Below the pieces are notes generated by a model, which saw only the letters and a list, made by a program, of their open reading frames with translations, did not search any database and was not told the DNA's origin. Positions 42,816-52,170 of a DNA stretch of 64,000 nucleotides are shown here, piece by piece. Made by a program: the position numbers and the translations under genes. How positions within the stretch are numbered: position 1 is the stretch's first letter; every line of letters starts with the position of its first letter. Source of the DNA: Actinotalea sp. Marseille-Q4924 (lineage in GTDB: Bacteria; Actinomycetota; Actinomycetes; Actinomycetales; Cellulomonadaceae); contig NZ_CAKAKB010000001.1 in assembly GCF_916618755.1 (NCBI RefSeq), positions 682,001 to 746,000 on the forward strand. The letters are read 5' to 3'.

Positions 42816-43889
42816 TTGAACACCCTCGCAGAGGCCTTCCCCGCAGGCGAGATTCTCGCTGAGGAGCTGGACGCCCGCGGCTGGACCCAGGCCGAGTTTG
42901 CTGAGGTCCTCGGTCGGCCTCCGCAGCTGGTCTCCGAGATCATCGCCGGCAAGAAGGAGATCACCCGCGAGTCCGCGAGTCAGATTGCCGCTGCCCTTGG
43001 GACCACTCCGGAATTCTGGCTCAACCTGCAGGACCGGTACCACCTCTGGCGGCAGGCACAAGACGGGCGTACGCAGAGCGAGCTTGACGACGTGCGCCTG
43101 CGCGCTCGGCTCACGACCCTGGCCCCCGTCGCCGTTCTGAAGCAGCGCGGCCTCATCCGCGGCGACACGTTGCGGGAGGTCGAGGCCGACCTAAAGCGGT
43201 TGTACAGGACCAAGAACATCTGGGAGGACCCCGAAATCCTAGTTGCTGCGCGACGCTCAGTCGCGGACGCCGCGCTCACATCAACGCAGGTGGCGTGGGC
43301 CGCATGCGTCCGGCAGGAAGCCGAGGCAAAGGCCGCGGCTGCGTACTCACCTCGTGACTTCGAGGACCTTGCGCGCAGGCTCACACAGTTCGTCCGGGTC
43401 CCGGAAGCCTTCGCCGAGCTACCTCGCGAGTTCGCCGCGGTCGGCGTTCGGCTCGTCTACGTGGAAGCCTTCCCTTCGAGCAAGATGGACGGCTGCTCGC
43501 TTCTCCTCGACGATCGGTCGCCAGTGATAGGGGTGTCGGGCCGAGGCCGGCGTATGGACAAGGTGCTCTTCACCATCCTTCACGAGGCCGCGCACGTGGT
43601 GCTCGGGCACTTGGAGGCCGACTCCTGCATCATCGACGACTCGAGTGACGGCCCGACCCTGGGCCTGGAGGGGCCCGCGAACGAGCTCGCGGGTTCGTGG
43701 GTCTTCCCCTCGACGCTCCCGACGGTCCCGGCACGGATCAGCTCGACGTGGGTGAACAACGTGGCGGCCGCGATGGGAGTCCATCCGATTGTGCTGGTCG
43801 GGCGACTTCAGAAAGATGGCCGGATTCCGTGGAGAACGACGCTTGTGAAGGACGCGCCCACGGTGACCGCATCCTTGGAGGGCTGGTGA
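42816..43889 (+). CDS. HigA-like XRE antitoxin fused to ImmA/IrrE peptidase
   Basis: A 357-residue protein starting with TTG 42816 after a perfect AAAGGAGG. The N-terminal XRE/HigA helix-turn-helix (about residues 8-75) reads ILAEELDARGWTQAEFAEVLG and ASQIAAALGTTPEFWLNLQ. The C-terminal half is an ImmA/IrrE-type metallopeptidase with FTILHEAAHVVLGH (HExxH at about 255). A regulator that carries its own peptidase can be removed by self-cleavage or can cut a partner, as known for ImmA and IrrE. It likely represses the pair from the inverted repeat at 42375. The pair may stabilise the element or respond to phage or DNA damage. Confidence 0.85.
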   Translation: MNTLAEAFPAGEILAEELDARGWTQAEFAEVLGRPPQLVSEIIAGKKEITRESASQIAAALGTTPEFWLNLQDRYHLWRQAQDGRTQSELDDVRLRARLTTLAPVAVLKQRGLIRGDTLREVEADLKRLYRTKNIWEDPEILVAARRSVADAALTSTQVAWAACVRQEAEAKAAAAYSPRDFEDLARRLTQFVRVPEAFAELPREFAAVGVRLVYVEAFPSSKMDGCSLLLDDRSPVIGVSGRGRRMDKVLFTILHEAAHVVLGHLEADSCIIDDSSDGPTLGLEGPANELAGSWVFPSTLPTVPARISSTWVNNVAAAMGVHPIVLVGRLQKDGRIPWRTTLVKDAPTVTASLEGW

Positions 43890-44290
43890 CGGTCGCGCCG
43901 CCGATCGCGCGAACCCCAACGCCTCAAGCCTTCGAGAACGCGATCTCCTCGCGCTCGGGAAATGAAAGCTCCCGACCCGACGGAGGTCTCAGAGATCGAA
44001 CGGCGCGCCATGCCGCCAGCGTGACGAAACCTGAACTGTGGCCGACCGGCTGCGACGCCCCGACGGGCACGCCTCATCCTTAGGAAGCACCTCTGGGCGG
44101 TCCCGAGCCAGAACGCGCACTCCACGTCCCGGCCGCCTTGCGATGCCCGGCGACCGCTTCGCCAGCAGGACCGCGCGATCGGCTGGACGCCGTCGACGAA
44201 CCACGAACACTTCCAGATCACGAGGTGTTGCGGCGAACGTCTGCTGCGTCGTGCACCACACCTGTACGTCCCGGCCTGTCCCCGGCGAAC
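43890..44290. other. non-coding gap between convergent operons
   Basis: About 400 bp lie between the XRE-ImmA gene and the 3' end of the secretion operon. Reading frames here have no start signals, no family resemblance and atypical composition. No RNA gene or repeat was recognised. Confidence 0.4.
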
Positions 44291-45286
44291 CTAGAGGGCT
44301 CGGGCACCGGCAGCGGAGGAAGTAGGCGGCGTCGAGACGCCCATCGCCACTTCTTGGCTCGTCCGCGACATAGTGACGGGGGCCTCCGCAGCCGCCGGTG
44401 TCATTCTCCGCGCAACGTTGATCACCTGCGTCATCGCCTCACGCAGGAGGCCGACGTCGCCACCCGACCATCCCGCCAGGTACGGCACCGAGTAGTCGGT
44501 TGCGTCGAGCCCGGCTTGGGCGGTGACGAGGTAGGCGATGGACTCCGCTTCGAGCTCGGCCTGCCCCCGGCAGGCCATGCTGCTGGCGTACTCGGTGAAC
44601 CGGTGCTCGTGGTCGGCGCGGATGTGGCCGACCTCGTGAGCGAGTGTCTTGGCCGCTTGGGCGGGGCTGAGGTCGTCACCGATGCGCACGATCCTCGCGC
44701 CGTAGTCGGTGTAGCCGTTGGCTGCTCCGCAGGGACCCTGCTCGAGCCGGTACCCGGCGTCCGTGGCCAGCCCGGCGAGGTGGTCCATTAGGGAGCTGGG
44801 TGCGTTGCCGTCAAGGAGTCGTGGAGCGACGTCGGGCAGGGGTTCGCCATCGGTTTGGGAGACGTCGAAGACGTGCACGACCTTGAACCCGCGTAGGACC
44901 CGCTGTGAGTCGTTCGTCGACTCGTTGCCGGTCGGTGGCTCCGGAGGTCGACCACCCTCGGCGCCAGGCTTCAGCACTCCCGTAGCGAGGACGTCGCCCG
45001 AAGGCCGATAGATGCACGGGGCGAGGATCGCGATGCCGCGCTCACCGCGGTTGACATGTCGGCCGAGGCTGTTCCACGTCCGAATCCCCGCAACCCGGGT
45101 CGCGTCCGGGCGCTGTGCCGTGATGAGCAGGATGTTCGACGGTGAGTAGTCGTAGAAGCGAGCCGCCGCCTCGAGCATCCGCATCCATGCGTCAGAGCTC
45201 GCGAGATCCGCGACGGCGTCGACGAGCTGGCGGTGGAGGACTTCGAGCTTGTCCTGAACCGGCGGTCCGTCGCGGCGAGTCCGCAT
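44291..45286 (-). CDS. ArdC-like antirestriction protein with metallopeptidase motif
   Basis: A 331-residue protein. The N-terminal part (about 10-90) matches the ArdC ssDNA-binding domain, with YSPSNILLITAQRPDATRV, TWNSLGRHVNRGERGIAIL and PCIYR. The C-terminal part holds the zinc motif TLAHEVGHIRADHEHR (about residue 212) and a Glu-rich helix (AELEAESIAYLV) that probably supplies the third ligand. ArdC-type proteins protect incoming plasmid DNA from restriction by the recipient. It is last in the secretion operon, 6 nt after the transglycosylase gene. Confidence 0.8.
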   Translation of the reverse strand: MRTRRDGPPVQDKLEVLHRQLVDAVADLASSDAWMRMLEAAARFYDYSPSNILLITAQRPDATRVAGIRTWNSLGRHVNRGERGIAILAPCIYRPSGDVLATGVLKPGAEGGRPPEPPTGNESTNDSQRVLRGFKVVHVFDVSQTDGEPLPDVAPRLLDGNAPSSLMDHLAGLATDAGYRLEQGPCGAANGYTDYGARIVRIGDDLSPAQAAKTLAHEVGHIRADHEHRFTEYASSMACRGQAELEAESIAYLVTAQAGLDATDYSVPYLAGWSGGDVGLLREAMTQVINVARRMTPAAAEAPVTMSRTSQEVAMGVSTPPTSSAAGARAL

Positions 45287-45292
45287 GGTCGC

Positions 45293-46534
45293 TCACCGAC
45301 CCGAGGGAGCCGGGTGGACGGTCCCGGGAGGGAGCTTCACGCCTTGGCAGATCGGGTTGGACCAACCGAGGTAGCCGCGCCCGTCGACGTAGCCGGCGTT
45401 GATCTTCGCGAACGAGAGCAGGTAGACCCCGCCGTGGTTGCCGGTGGCGGAGTCGTACACGCCGTTGGACGTCACGAGGATGCGGTCCGGGTCGCACCCG
45501 GCGTCGGCTTGAACAACGACCGAGACGTGGCCAGCGGGTCTGCCGGTGCTCCAGAAGACGAACGACCCGAGGGGCGGGCAGGCGTCGCCAGGGTGGGCGT
45601 TGCCGGTGGCGACCATGGTGTTCCAGTGGGCCTTGGCCGTGGTGTACCCGGAGCCGACGAACCCGTAGGCGCGGCAAGCAAGGCGATCGCAGAGCTGATG
45701 CCACCCAGAGGTGACGCCGACGTACGCGAGCGCCGTCTCGACGGCGGTGGCGACGTCGTGCGGGGTGCCGGGCGGCACGACGACGTCACCGGTGGTGCCG
45801 AGGTGGGGTAGGCACCCGACGCCCGAGGTATCCAGGGGGCCAGACGGCTCGGGCGTTGGGGCGATCGTGGGGCTGAGGGCATCGATCGGCAGGTCGGACT
45901 CCGTCCCAGCGTCGGTGACGGTACTCCAGTCCGCGACCCGCCGGCGCACGTTCTCGATGAAGGCCTGAGTTGTCGAGGGGAAGGTCGGGTAGGTCCGGAG
46001 CCGGGACTCGCCCGCGTTGTGGGCGATGATCAGTGCGTCGAGAACCGGCAGCGCTGATGACGGCCAGTCGGGGTGGGCGCCGCGAAGCTCGCGGACGCCG
46101 GCGAGCCGGGCGCACAGGTACTCACCACCGACGCGGGCGTGGATCGCCCCCTCCTTGACGTCCCACACGCCGTTGCTGTTCAGGTCGGCCGACCACGGGT
46201 GCCCGTAAGCACCGGCCCAGACGCTGGCGTTCATCTGGAACAGACCCCAGGTGCCGCCGTTGGAGTCGTCGGCGTAGGCGTCCGGCCGGAACCCGGACTC
46301 CTGTGCCATCACTGCGGCGATCCAGGGTTCGGGGAGGTCCGGGCAGGCCGCCTTGGTCGCCCGCACCCAGGCGCGGGCCTCCGCAGGGACGGGGGCGTCG
46401 TCGGCGAGGAAGCCTCCTGCAGAGGTCTCGATGCACGCGAGCGCCGAGCCGCCGGCACCGAGCGCGGCCATGACGGCGATGAGGGGGATGGTCAACACGC
46501 CGAGGCCAGTGGCAGTGACGATGGACCTCATCAT
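45293..46534 (-). CDS. VirB1-like transglycosylase with NlpC/CHAP-like domain
   Basis: A 413-residue exported cell-wall enzyme for conjugation. It has an N-terminal signal or anchor (about residues 7-28, GLGVLTIPLIAVMAALGAG) and an SLT lysozyme-like domain (about 50-180) with VMAQESGFRPDAY and WGLFQMN, where the Glu is catalytic. A Pro/Thr linker leads to a C-terminal hydrolase-like domain (about 255-400) with GDACPPLGSFVFW and GHVSVVVQ, arranged as in NlpC/P60 or CHAP proteins. The role is to open peptidoglycan for the secretion channel. Its start overlaps the stop of the coupling protein (ATGA). Confidence 0.82.
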   Translation of the reverse strand: MMRSIVTATGLGVLTIPLIAVMAALGAGGSALACIETSAGGFLADDAPVPAEARAWVRATKAACPDLPEPWIAAVMAQESGFRPDAYADDSNGGTWGLFQMNASVWAGAYGHPWSADLNSNGVWDVKEGAIHARVGGEYLCARLAGVRELRGAHPDWPSSALPVLDALIIAHNAGESRLRTYPTFPSTTQAFIENVRRRVADWSTVTDAGTESDLPIDALSPTIAPTPEPSGPLDTSGVGCLPHLGTTGDVVVPPGTPHDVATAVETALAYVGVTSGWHQLCDRLACRAYGFVGSGYTTAKAHWNTMVATGNAHPGDACPPLGSFVFWSTGRPAGHVSVVVQADAGCDPDRILVTSNGVYDSATGNHGGVYLLSFAKINAGYVDGRGYLGWSNPICQGVKLPPGTVHPAPSGR

Positions 46535-48348
46535 CGGATCGCACCCCCAGCAGCCGCCGCGGTGGCGCCCTCGATGTGGCGCTGTCCGGCCCGCAGGGCG
46601 TCAGCGTCCGGCCGGCTCGGCCAGCCGCACAGGTCGATGACCACCGGGCGGACCTGGCGGAGCAGCAGCACCGCTGTGCCGAAGGGCAAGGTCCGCAGGA
46701 CCGAGGGCGGCATGACCGGCACCATGCGGACCGACGTCGAAGTAGAGCGGTCGCCGGCGCGACCGCGACTGCGGGTCTCGGTGAGCTCGTCGATCTCGCC
46801 CAGGAGGCGGGCGACGTCGTCCAGGTCGCGGTACTTGGCCAGACCGCCGAGGACGACCTTGACGGTGGCGGCGTCCCAGATGGCGTCGGCGGCGTGCTCG
46901 CCCCACCGGTTGCGGGCCTGGGCCAGGGACTGCAGGACGGCGAGGGTGGTGATCCCGGACCCGCCGCCCTCGGCCATGAGCTGGGGCAGGGACGGCAGTG
47001 GGGTGAGGTTGGCGATCTCGTCCAACGCCAGCAGGAGCGGGGGGTCCAGGCGGGCGCCGGGGGAGCGGGCGGCGAGGCTGCGGGCGGTCTCCGTGATGTC
47101 TTCGACGAACGCGGCCACCAACGGGGCGCAGGACCCGGAAGTCACCGCTGACGCCAGCAGGTAGAGCGTCCCCGAGTCGCGTAGGAACCCAACGGGGTCG
47201 AACTCCTCGCCGGGGGCGGGGTCGACGGCCGCCAGCACGTCCGGGTCGGCCAGCGCGGCCAGGGACTGGCGCACGCCGAGCCAGACGGAGTCGCGGGTGC
47301 GCGGGTCGGAGTGCACGGCGGCCTCGAGGGCGTCGGCCCATCCGTTCGCGGCGTCGTCGTGCCTGTTGAGGATGGTTACGGCGTCCTCGGCCAAGGCCGG
47401 GTTCAGGGACCAGCGGTACAGGTCGACGGCGCGGCGCCCGTCCAGGGCGGCGGCGTGCAGCAGACAACGCAGCGCGGTCTCGGTCTGCCCGGCCCAGAAG
47501 TCCGAGTCCGACACGGTGCGTCCGAACCCGGCGCCGGCGGCGAGACCACGGGCCCGGACGAGAGCGGTGCGCGGCGTCTCGCAGCCTCGGACCGGGGACC
47601 AGCGCAGGCCGCCAGAAAGGCCGGCGAGGCGTTGCGGGTCGAAGATGGCGACCGGTCCCCGTCGCGCTCGAGCGTCCATCGTCACCGCGAGCGTGTCGGG
47701 TCGGGTTGACGTCGCCACGACCGGTCCCGGAGCGTCGAGGATCCACGGGATGACCACGTGCAGCCCCTTGCCCATCCGGGGAGGACCTACCAGCAGCGCG
47801 GAGTCTTCGACGGAGCACCACAGCTCGCGTCCGCGAACGCGACCCAACCGGTAGCCGAGGTCGTGAGCACCTGGGTGGTTGAGGGTCGGTCGGATGACGC
47901 GGCCTCGGCGAACCAGAGACTTGCGTCCGGCGGTCGCCTGAACCTCGCTCGGTGTTGCCAGGCCTGGAAGGTCCCGAACCCGAGACGATGCTCCGCCGGA
48001 GTCGGACCGCAGCGCGCCCACGCGCCACGCCACCACCCCCGCGCATGCGAGGACCGTGATGACCACGGCCGTCGAGGTCCAGTAGGCGGCCGGGCCGGGC
48101 AGGCCCTCCGGTGCTGGCCACGCGGCCGCGGGGTCTCTCATCGAGCCGAGCGCGCGGAGCGCGGCCAGCGGCCCGCCGTCGGGCACGGCTCGGCCCGTGA
48201 CCAGGCAGGCGAGGGCCGCCCCGCACCACAAGATCGCCCCGAATGCCAGTACGGCGGACCCGGCGGCGAGCAGCCAGTTGGTGAGATCCGGTGCCATCGA
48301 CGGCGCGGGAGCGCCGCCGTAGCGGGCTGGGCGGCGCGGCGGGGTCAC
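46531..48348 (-). CDS. VirD4/TraD type IV coupling protein
   Basis: A 605-residue ATPase that would deliver the relaxase-DNA complex to the secretion channel. Two membrane segments are at about residues 22-48 and 92-112. The Walker A variant is LLVGPPRMGKGLHVVIPW and the Walker B is LLLALDEIANLTPLP. TTLAVLQSLAQARNRWGE, with the arginine-finger region, follows. The C-terminus is Ala-rich. GTG start, overlapped with the stop of the DnaB-N gene (GTGA). Confidence 0.88.
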   Translation of the reverse strand: MTPPRRPARYGGAPAPSMAPDLTNWLLAAGSAVLAFGAILWCGAALACLVTGRAVPDGGPLAALRALGSMRDPAAAWPAPEGLPGPAAYWTSTAVVITVLACAGVVAWRVGALRSDSGGASSRVRDLPGLATPSEVQATAGRKSLVRRGRVIRPTLNHPGAHDLGYRLGRVRGRELWCSVEDSALLVGPPRMGKGLHVVIPWILDAPGPVVATSTRPDTLAVTMDARARRGPVAIFDPQRLAGLSGGLRWSPVRGCETPRTALVRARGLAAGAGFGRTVSDSDFWAGQTETALRCLLHAAALDGRRAVDLYRWSLNPALAEDAVTILNRHDDAANGWADALEAAVHSDPRTRDSVWLGVRQSLAALADPDVLAAVDPAPGEEFDPVGFLRDSGTLYLLASAVTSGSCAPLVAAFVEDITETARSLAARSPGARLDPPLLLALDEIANLTPLPSLPQLMAEGGGSGITTLAVLQSLAQARNRWGEHAADAIWDAATVKVVLGGLAKYRDLDDVARLLGEIDELTETRSRGRAGDRSTSTSVRMVPVMPPSVLRTLPFGTAVLLLRQVRPVVIDLCGWPSRPDADALRAGQRHIEGATAAAAGGAIR

Positions 48349-49451
48349 TGGCCGACCGCCTGGGGCGCGGCCTCCAGCTCGCGAACCACGGCCAGGGCCG
48401 GGCGCCCGGCACCGGAGACAGCGTGGGGAAGTTCGCGCGCGATGCGTCGCAGGGCGCCGGTGACGAGGTGACCGGTGTCGACCAGGTCCTCGATGCGCAG
48501 ACCCGGGTTGTCCGCGCCCACCTGAAGCTGGTGCGCGCCGTTGTCTGCGATGCGCTGAACCTGGTCGGCAGCGACGTCGCCGGCGGCGCGGTGCGGGGCG
48601 ACCAGTCGTCCCGATTCGACTGCCTCACGAAGGTCGGGTAGGTCGGGGGCGGGCTGGTGGTGGCTCAGTCGGAGCGTTGCCTCTGCGACGGTCACGAGGT
48701 CGACGGGCTGGCCGAGTTCAGCCAGCTCGACGGTCGCGGCGTAGACGGTTCGCCAGATCGGCGTGACCACGTACGTCGGCGGGAGCCACGCGGCGACCGG
48801 TCCGATGGCGTCCGGGTGGGCGATCAACGAGCCGACGAGTGCGGCCTCGTGGGCGTGCTCGGTGACGAGGTCGCGCCGGGGGTGGGCACGCAGGTACTTG
48901 TCGGCCGACAAGCGCAGGTCGCGGCTGGACAGCGCTGCCCGCAGGCGCATCGGCGGCTCGTCGCACCCGCTCGGTTCGCCCGTGGCCAGGCTCCACCGGT
49001 TGGCGCTTGAGTCCAGCCCGGCGTCGACGACGGCGGAGGAATTGACTACTGGGGCAGGTCCGCCGCTCAGTGCCGACTGGAGCGCGCCGGCACGGAGCAG
49101 GACACCAAGGCCAGCGATCTCCCTCCGCAGCCCGGCGTCAAGGACCATGCGTGCGTACACGGCCGGGCGTGGGGCAGTCGGCGCCGCAGCGAGCAGGTCG
49201 TGGATCGCGACGATGTTGGCGCGGCGTGGACCGAGGTCCCCGAGCATCTGGGACCCGAGCTCGGAGGCGTTGAGCGGACGTCCGGCGAGGTAGTGCTCGT
49301 GGATGACTCGGTAAACGTGCGCATGCCACATGTCGGCGAAGTCGCCCGGCCGCAGCCAGGTTCCGATGACCTTGGTGGCCTCGGGGACGTAGAGCAGGGA
49401 GCCGAGGGTCGCCTGTTCGGCCAGCCGGACGGCGTCGTCGTGGTCGATCAT
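48345..49451 (-). CDS. DnaB N-terminal-domain protein
   Basis: A 368-residue protein that resembles the N-terminal domain of replicative helicase DnaB, apparently in two copies (about 5-110: AEQATLGSLLYVPEATKVIG, and about 190-300: EHAHEAALVGSLIAHPDAIG). The RecA-like ATPase motor of DnaB is missing. Such proteins are regular members of actinobacterial conjugation operons; they may recruit host replication proteins, but this is unproven. ATG 49451 overlaps the stop of the ATPase gene (ATGA). A longer upstream frame would run through that gene and is rejected. Confidence 0.72.
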   Translation of the reverse strand: MIDHDDAVRLAEQATLGSLLYVPEATKVIGTWLRPGDFADMWHAHVYRVIHEHYLAGRPLNASELGSQMLGDLGPRRANIVAIHDLLAAAPTAPRPAVYARMVLDAGLRREIAGLGVLLRAGALQSALSGGPAPVVNSSAVVDAGLDSSANRWSLATGEPSGCDEPPMRLRAALSSRDLRLSADKYLRAHPRRDLVTEHAHEAALVGSLIAHPDAIGPVAAWLPPTYVVTPIWRTVYAATVELAELGQPVDLVTVAEATLRLSHHQPAPDLPDLREAVESGRLVAPHRAAGDVAADQVQRIADNGAHQLQVGADNPGLRIEDLVDTGHLVTGALRRIARELPHAVSGAGRPALAVVRELEAAPQAVGQ

Positions 49452-50722
49452 CAGGCCACCTCCTGGGGCCGGTGCGGAGTGCCGCGCATGGCGGCGTCGG
49501 TGTCGACGATGGCGACCTCGTCGGCATGCAAGTGATGCCTCACGAGGTGGGAGCGACCGGGCATCTTCCACAGCCCGACGCCCCGAGGCAGGCCCGTCAG
49601 CACGTCCCGTTCCGGGAGGGTCAGGCCGAGCGCGCTCGCGGTGGCGGTGAGCTGGTCCGCTTCTTGTCGGTAGATGATCCGCGTCGAGCAGTCCGCCAGG
49701 AGTCCTTCGGCCAGGGCGCGGGCCTCCGACCCGGCCGCCCCGACGGCGTCGAGATCGGACAGGCGGTGCAGGACCATGAGATTCGCGATGCCGTAGGCGC
49801 GGGAGAGCTTCCACTGCGACTGCAGGCGCCGGATCAGTGGCACGGAGCGAAGCAGCCGCCACGCCTCGTCGTAGATGACCCACCGTCGCGCGGGACCACC
49901 GCCTGCCGGAGTAGTGGTCAAGGCGGCGTCGAGCCACCCAGCAGCACAGGCCATCGCCAGCTCGAGCGCTTCGTCGTCGCCGCCCAGGGCGGACAAATCG
50001 AGGACGACCATCGGTGCGTCTGTATCCAGCCGGTGCGTGGAAGGTCCGTCGAACATCCCGGCCAGGTCACCGCGGACCACGCGCCGCAATCCGTGGGCCA
50101 GGTCCCGGCCGTCGGGGTCCTGGCGTGGCGCGTCGAGGGCGTCGACGACACCGGGGACGGTGACCGTTGCTGTCGTCGATGAGGTGGTCGCGAGGCTCAG
50201 GGCGGTGTCGAGGACGGTGTGCTCGGCGGCGGATAGGTCGCGACGCAGCGCGGTCGCGGCCAGCGCCGCGAGGAGCCGCAGGCGGCGGGTGTGCGCGACA
50301 GCCGGCTCGGTGGTCGACACGTCGAGCGGGTTGAGGCGGGTGGGCGAGTCAGGGCCCAGACGCACGACGACACCGCCCACGGCACGGGCGACCGGCTCCC
50401 ACTCGCCCTTCGGGTCGCCGGGGACGTAAACATGGCGCCCGGCCGCGATCGAACGCAAGGCCAGAGTCTTGGCGAGGGCGGACTTGCCCTGACCGATGAC
50501 CCCGGCTAGCAGCACGTTCGGGTTGGTGAGGACCCCGGCGGCGTACAGGTCCCAGGGGTCGAAGCAGAACGGCTCCTCGGTCAGCGCGTCGGTTCCCACG
50601 AGCACGCCGGTCGCGCACGAGGGCGTCACCAGGAACGGGTAGGCCCCGGCGAGGGTGGCCGACGATGCTCGGTGCGCCGGCAGCCGCAGGGGCGGTCCGC
50701 CCGGCATCCTTCGCCGACTCAC
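49451..50722 (-). CDS. VirB4/TraC-like ATPase (motor domain only)
   Basis: A 423-residue ATPase that matches only the C-terminal motor half of VirB4-type proteins, which usually exceed 600 residues. Walker A is LLAGVIGQGKSALAKTLA (about residues 85-102) and Walker B is RRWVIYDEAWRLL. Further motifs are VLHRLSDLDAVG and a late QEADQL segment. It powers pilus or channel assembly at the membrane. The start is GTG 50722, overlapping the stop of the SCO6880-like gene (GTGA). The missing N-terminal half may be supplied by that upstream protein. Confidence 0.8.
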   Translation of the reverse strand: MSRRRMPGGPPLRLPAHRASSATLAGAYPFLVTPSCATGVLVGTDALTEEPFCFDPWDLYAAGVLTNPNVLLAGVIGQGKSALAKTLALRSIAAGRHVYVPGDPKGEWEPVARAVGGVVVRLGPDSPTRLNPLDVSTTEPAVAHTRRLRLLAALAATALRRDLSAAEHTVLDTALSLATTSSTTATVTVPGVVDALDAPRQDPDGRDLAHGLRRVVRGDLAGMFDGPSTHRLDTDAPMVVLDLSALGGDDEALELAMACAAGWLDAALTTTPAGGGPARRWVIYDEAWRLLRSVPLIRRLQSQWKLSRAYGIANLMVLHRLSDLDAVGAAGSEARALAEGLLADCSTRIIYRQEADQLTATASALGLTLPERDVLTGLPRGVGLWKMPGRSHLVRHHLHADEVAIVDTDAAMRGTPHRPQEVA

Positions 50723-52170
50723 AGCACACCTCGCGCGAGTGGCAAGGCTGCGGCGGCGTGGGCGACGGCCTGCTGCCCGACCAGACGCCTCACCTCGCAC
50801 ATGGCCTGCGCGGCGGCGGCCTCGGTCGCCGTGCACGCCACCTCAAGTTCGTCCAGAGTCGGGGCCGTCACAGTGATCAGTCCGGTGAACCGCAGGTCAC
50901 CGTGGCCAGCGACGAGCTCCGCCTCACGGCGGGACAGCTCGGCAACCTCGGCTCGGGTGGCCTCGTCCTCGATCTGACCGATCCGCACTCGTCTGGTTGC
51001 GTCGGCGGCGTGCTCGACCTTGGCCCGGCGGATCTCCCGCAGTGCCTGCGCCGTGGTGACCGGCTCGGCGATCAGGCTGACCGTGCGAGTCGTCGTGGCC
51101 GACACCAGCAGAGGATTGAGGAATGCCGGGTGCACTTCGCTGCGTGGCCACTGCACCACCCAGTAGGTGGCGTGCACCCCGGAGTCGGTGCGCAAGTGCG
51201 CCCAGTGCTCCTCGGCGCCCATCGGCCCGAGGAGGCTGGACCCGGCCGGCCGCTCGTCGTCGCCCGGGGACGTCGGCGCCGCGGAGGAGGCGTCGCGCGC
51301 GCCGACCGGGTCGTAGGTGGTGCGCAGCACCGCCCCGAGATCGCTGATGTCGACCCAGCTGTCCACCACCAGGCCGGTAGCTCGCAGCGCATCGCCGATC
51401 GCTGCGAGGTCTTGTTGCAGCGTCTCGGCCCCGGTCGCGGAGAGGCGTCGGACGCTCCCGCGTGGGCTGCGCAGGGCCACGGCGACGAAGACCTCCGGTC
51501 GGCGTGCACTGGCGGTGACGCCCTCGAGCAGCTCCGCAACGACACGCCCGGCCAAGGACGGAGTGGTGGCCGCGTTGCGCTGCCACCACGACCGCGCGGC
51601 TGCCGAGCCTCCCGCCACGGTGCGCGACAGCACTTGGACACGCAGGACGCGGGGCATCTGGCAGGTCGTCGCGAGCACGCGCCCCCAGGCACTGACCTTC
51701 GTGTCCTGGGTGGCGGCGTCGTCCAACACGAAGCCAGCGCCGCGAACGCGCGCGATCGCCGTCACCGTGCCCGCTCGCTGGTCGAGGACGAGCGCAGCAG
51801 CCAGGGTCGGCGACGCCGTCACCGAGAGCGGTCCTCGGACCCCTGGAAGCGTGAGGGCTTGCGGGGTAGGCGGGGTTGGGCGTGCGACCAGGGTGGTCGC
51901 CCCAGTCCTCGATCGTGCCTGCCAGGTGGCGACGAGGGGTAGCCAGGCCAGCAGGGGACGGCCTCGCATGTTCACCGTTGCCAGGATCGCCAGCGGTAAC
52001 CAGATCGGCGCCCCGTCGATCAGCCCGGACGGCCCACCGGAGTAGACCCCGACCAACGCGACCAACAGCGCGAACCCCAGGATGCCGAGCTGGCCGAATC
52101 CCAGACCGAGGAGCACGCCCCGTTGCTCGAGCGGGCCGAAGCGCACCGTCGCGACCTCATGCGTGCTCAC
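50719..52170 (-). CDS. SCO6880-like type IV secretion protein
   Basis: A 483-residue protein of the SCO6880 family. The N-terminus has PrgI-like sequence and two membrane segments (about 16-60, VLLGLGFGQLGILGFALLV and LPLAILATV). A large cytoplasmic domain follows, resembling the N-terminal part of VirB4. GTG 52170 overlaps the stop of the VirB6-like gene (GTGA). Together with the short ATPase downstream it probably forms a split VirB4: PrgI/VirB3-like membrane part and motor part on separate chains. Confidence 0.78.
   Translation of the reverse strand: MSTHEVATVRFGPLEQRGVLLGLGFGQLGILGFALLVALVGVYSGGPSGLIDGAPIWLPLAILATVNMRGRPLLAWLPLVATWQARSRTGATTLVARPTPPTPQALTLPGVRGPLSVTASPTLAAALVLDQRAGTVTAIARVRGAGFVLDDAATQDTKVSAWGRVLATTCQMPRVLRVQVLSRTVAGGSAAARSWWQRNAATTPSLAGRVVAELLEGVTASARRPEVFVAVALRSPRGSVRRLSATGAETLQQDLAAIGDALRATGLVVDSWVDISDLGAVLRTTYDPVGARDASSAAPTSPGDDERPAGSSLLGPMGAEEHWAHLRTDSGVHATYWVVQWPRSEVHPAFLNPLLVSATTTRTVSLIAEPVTTAQALREIRRAKVEHAADATRRVRIGQIEDEATRAEVAELSRREAELVAGHGDLRFTGLITVTAPTLDELEVACTATEAAAAQAMCEVRRLVGQQAVAHAAAALPLARGVL

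Noticed and set aside
43989-44261. 90-codon minus-strand frame between the XRE-ImmA and ArdC genes
   Set aside because: It has no ribosome-binding site and no family resemblance, and its composition is Arg-rich as in shadow frames. It was treated as non-coding.
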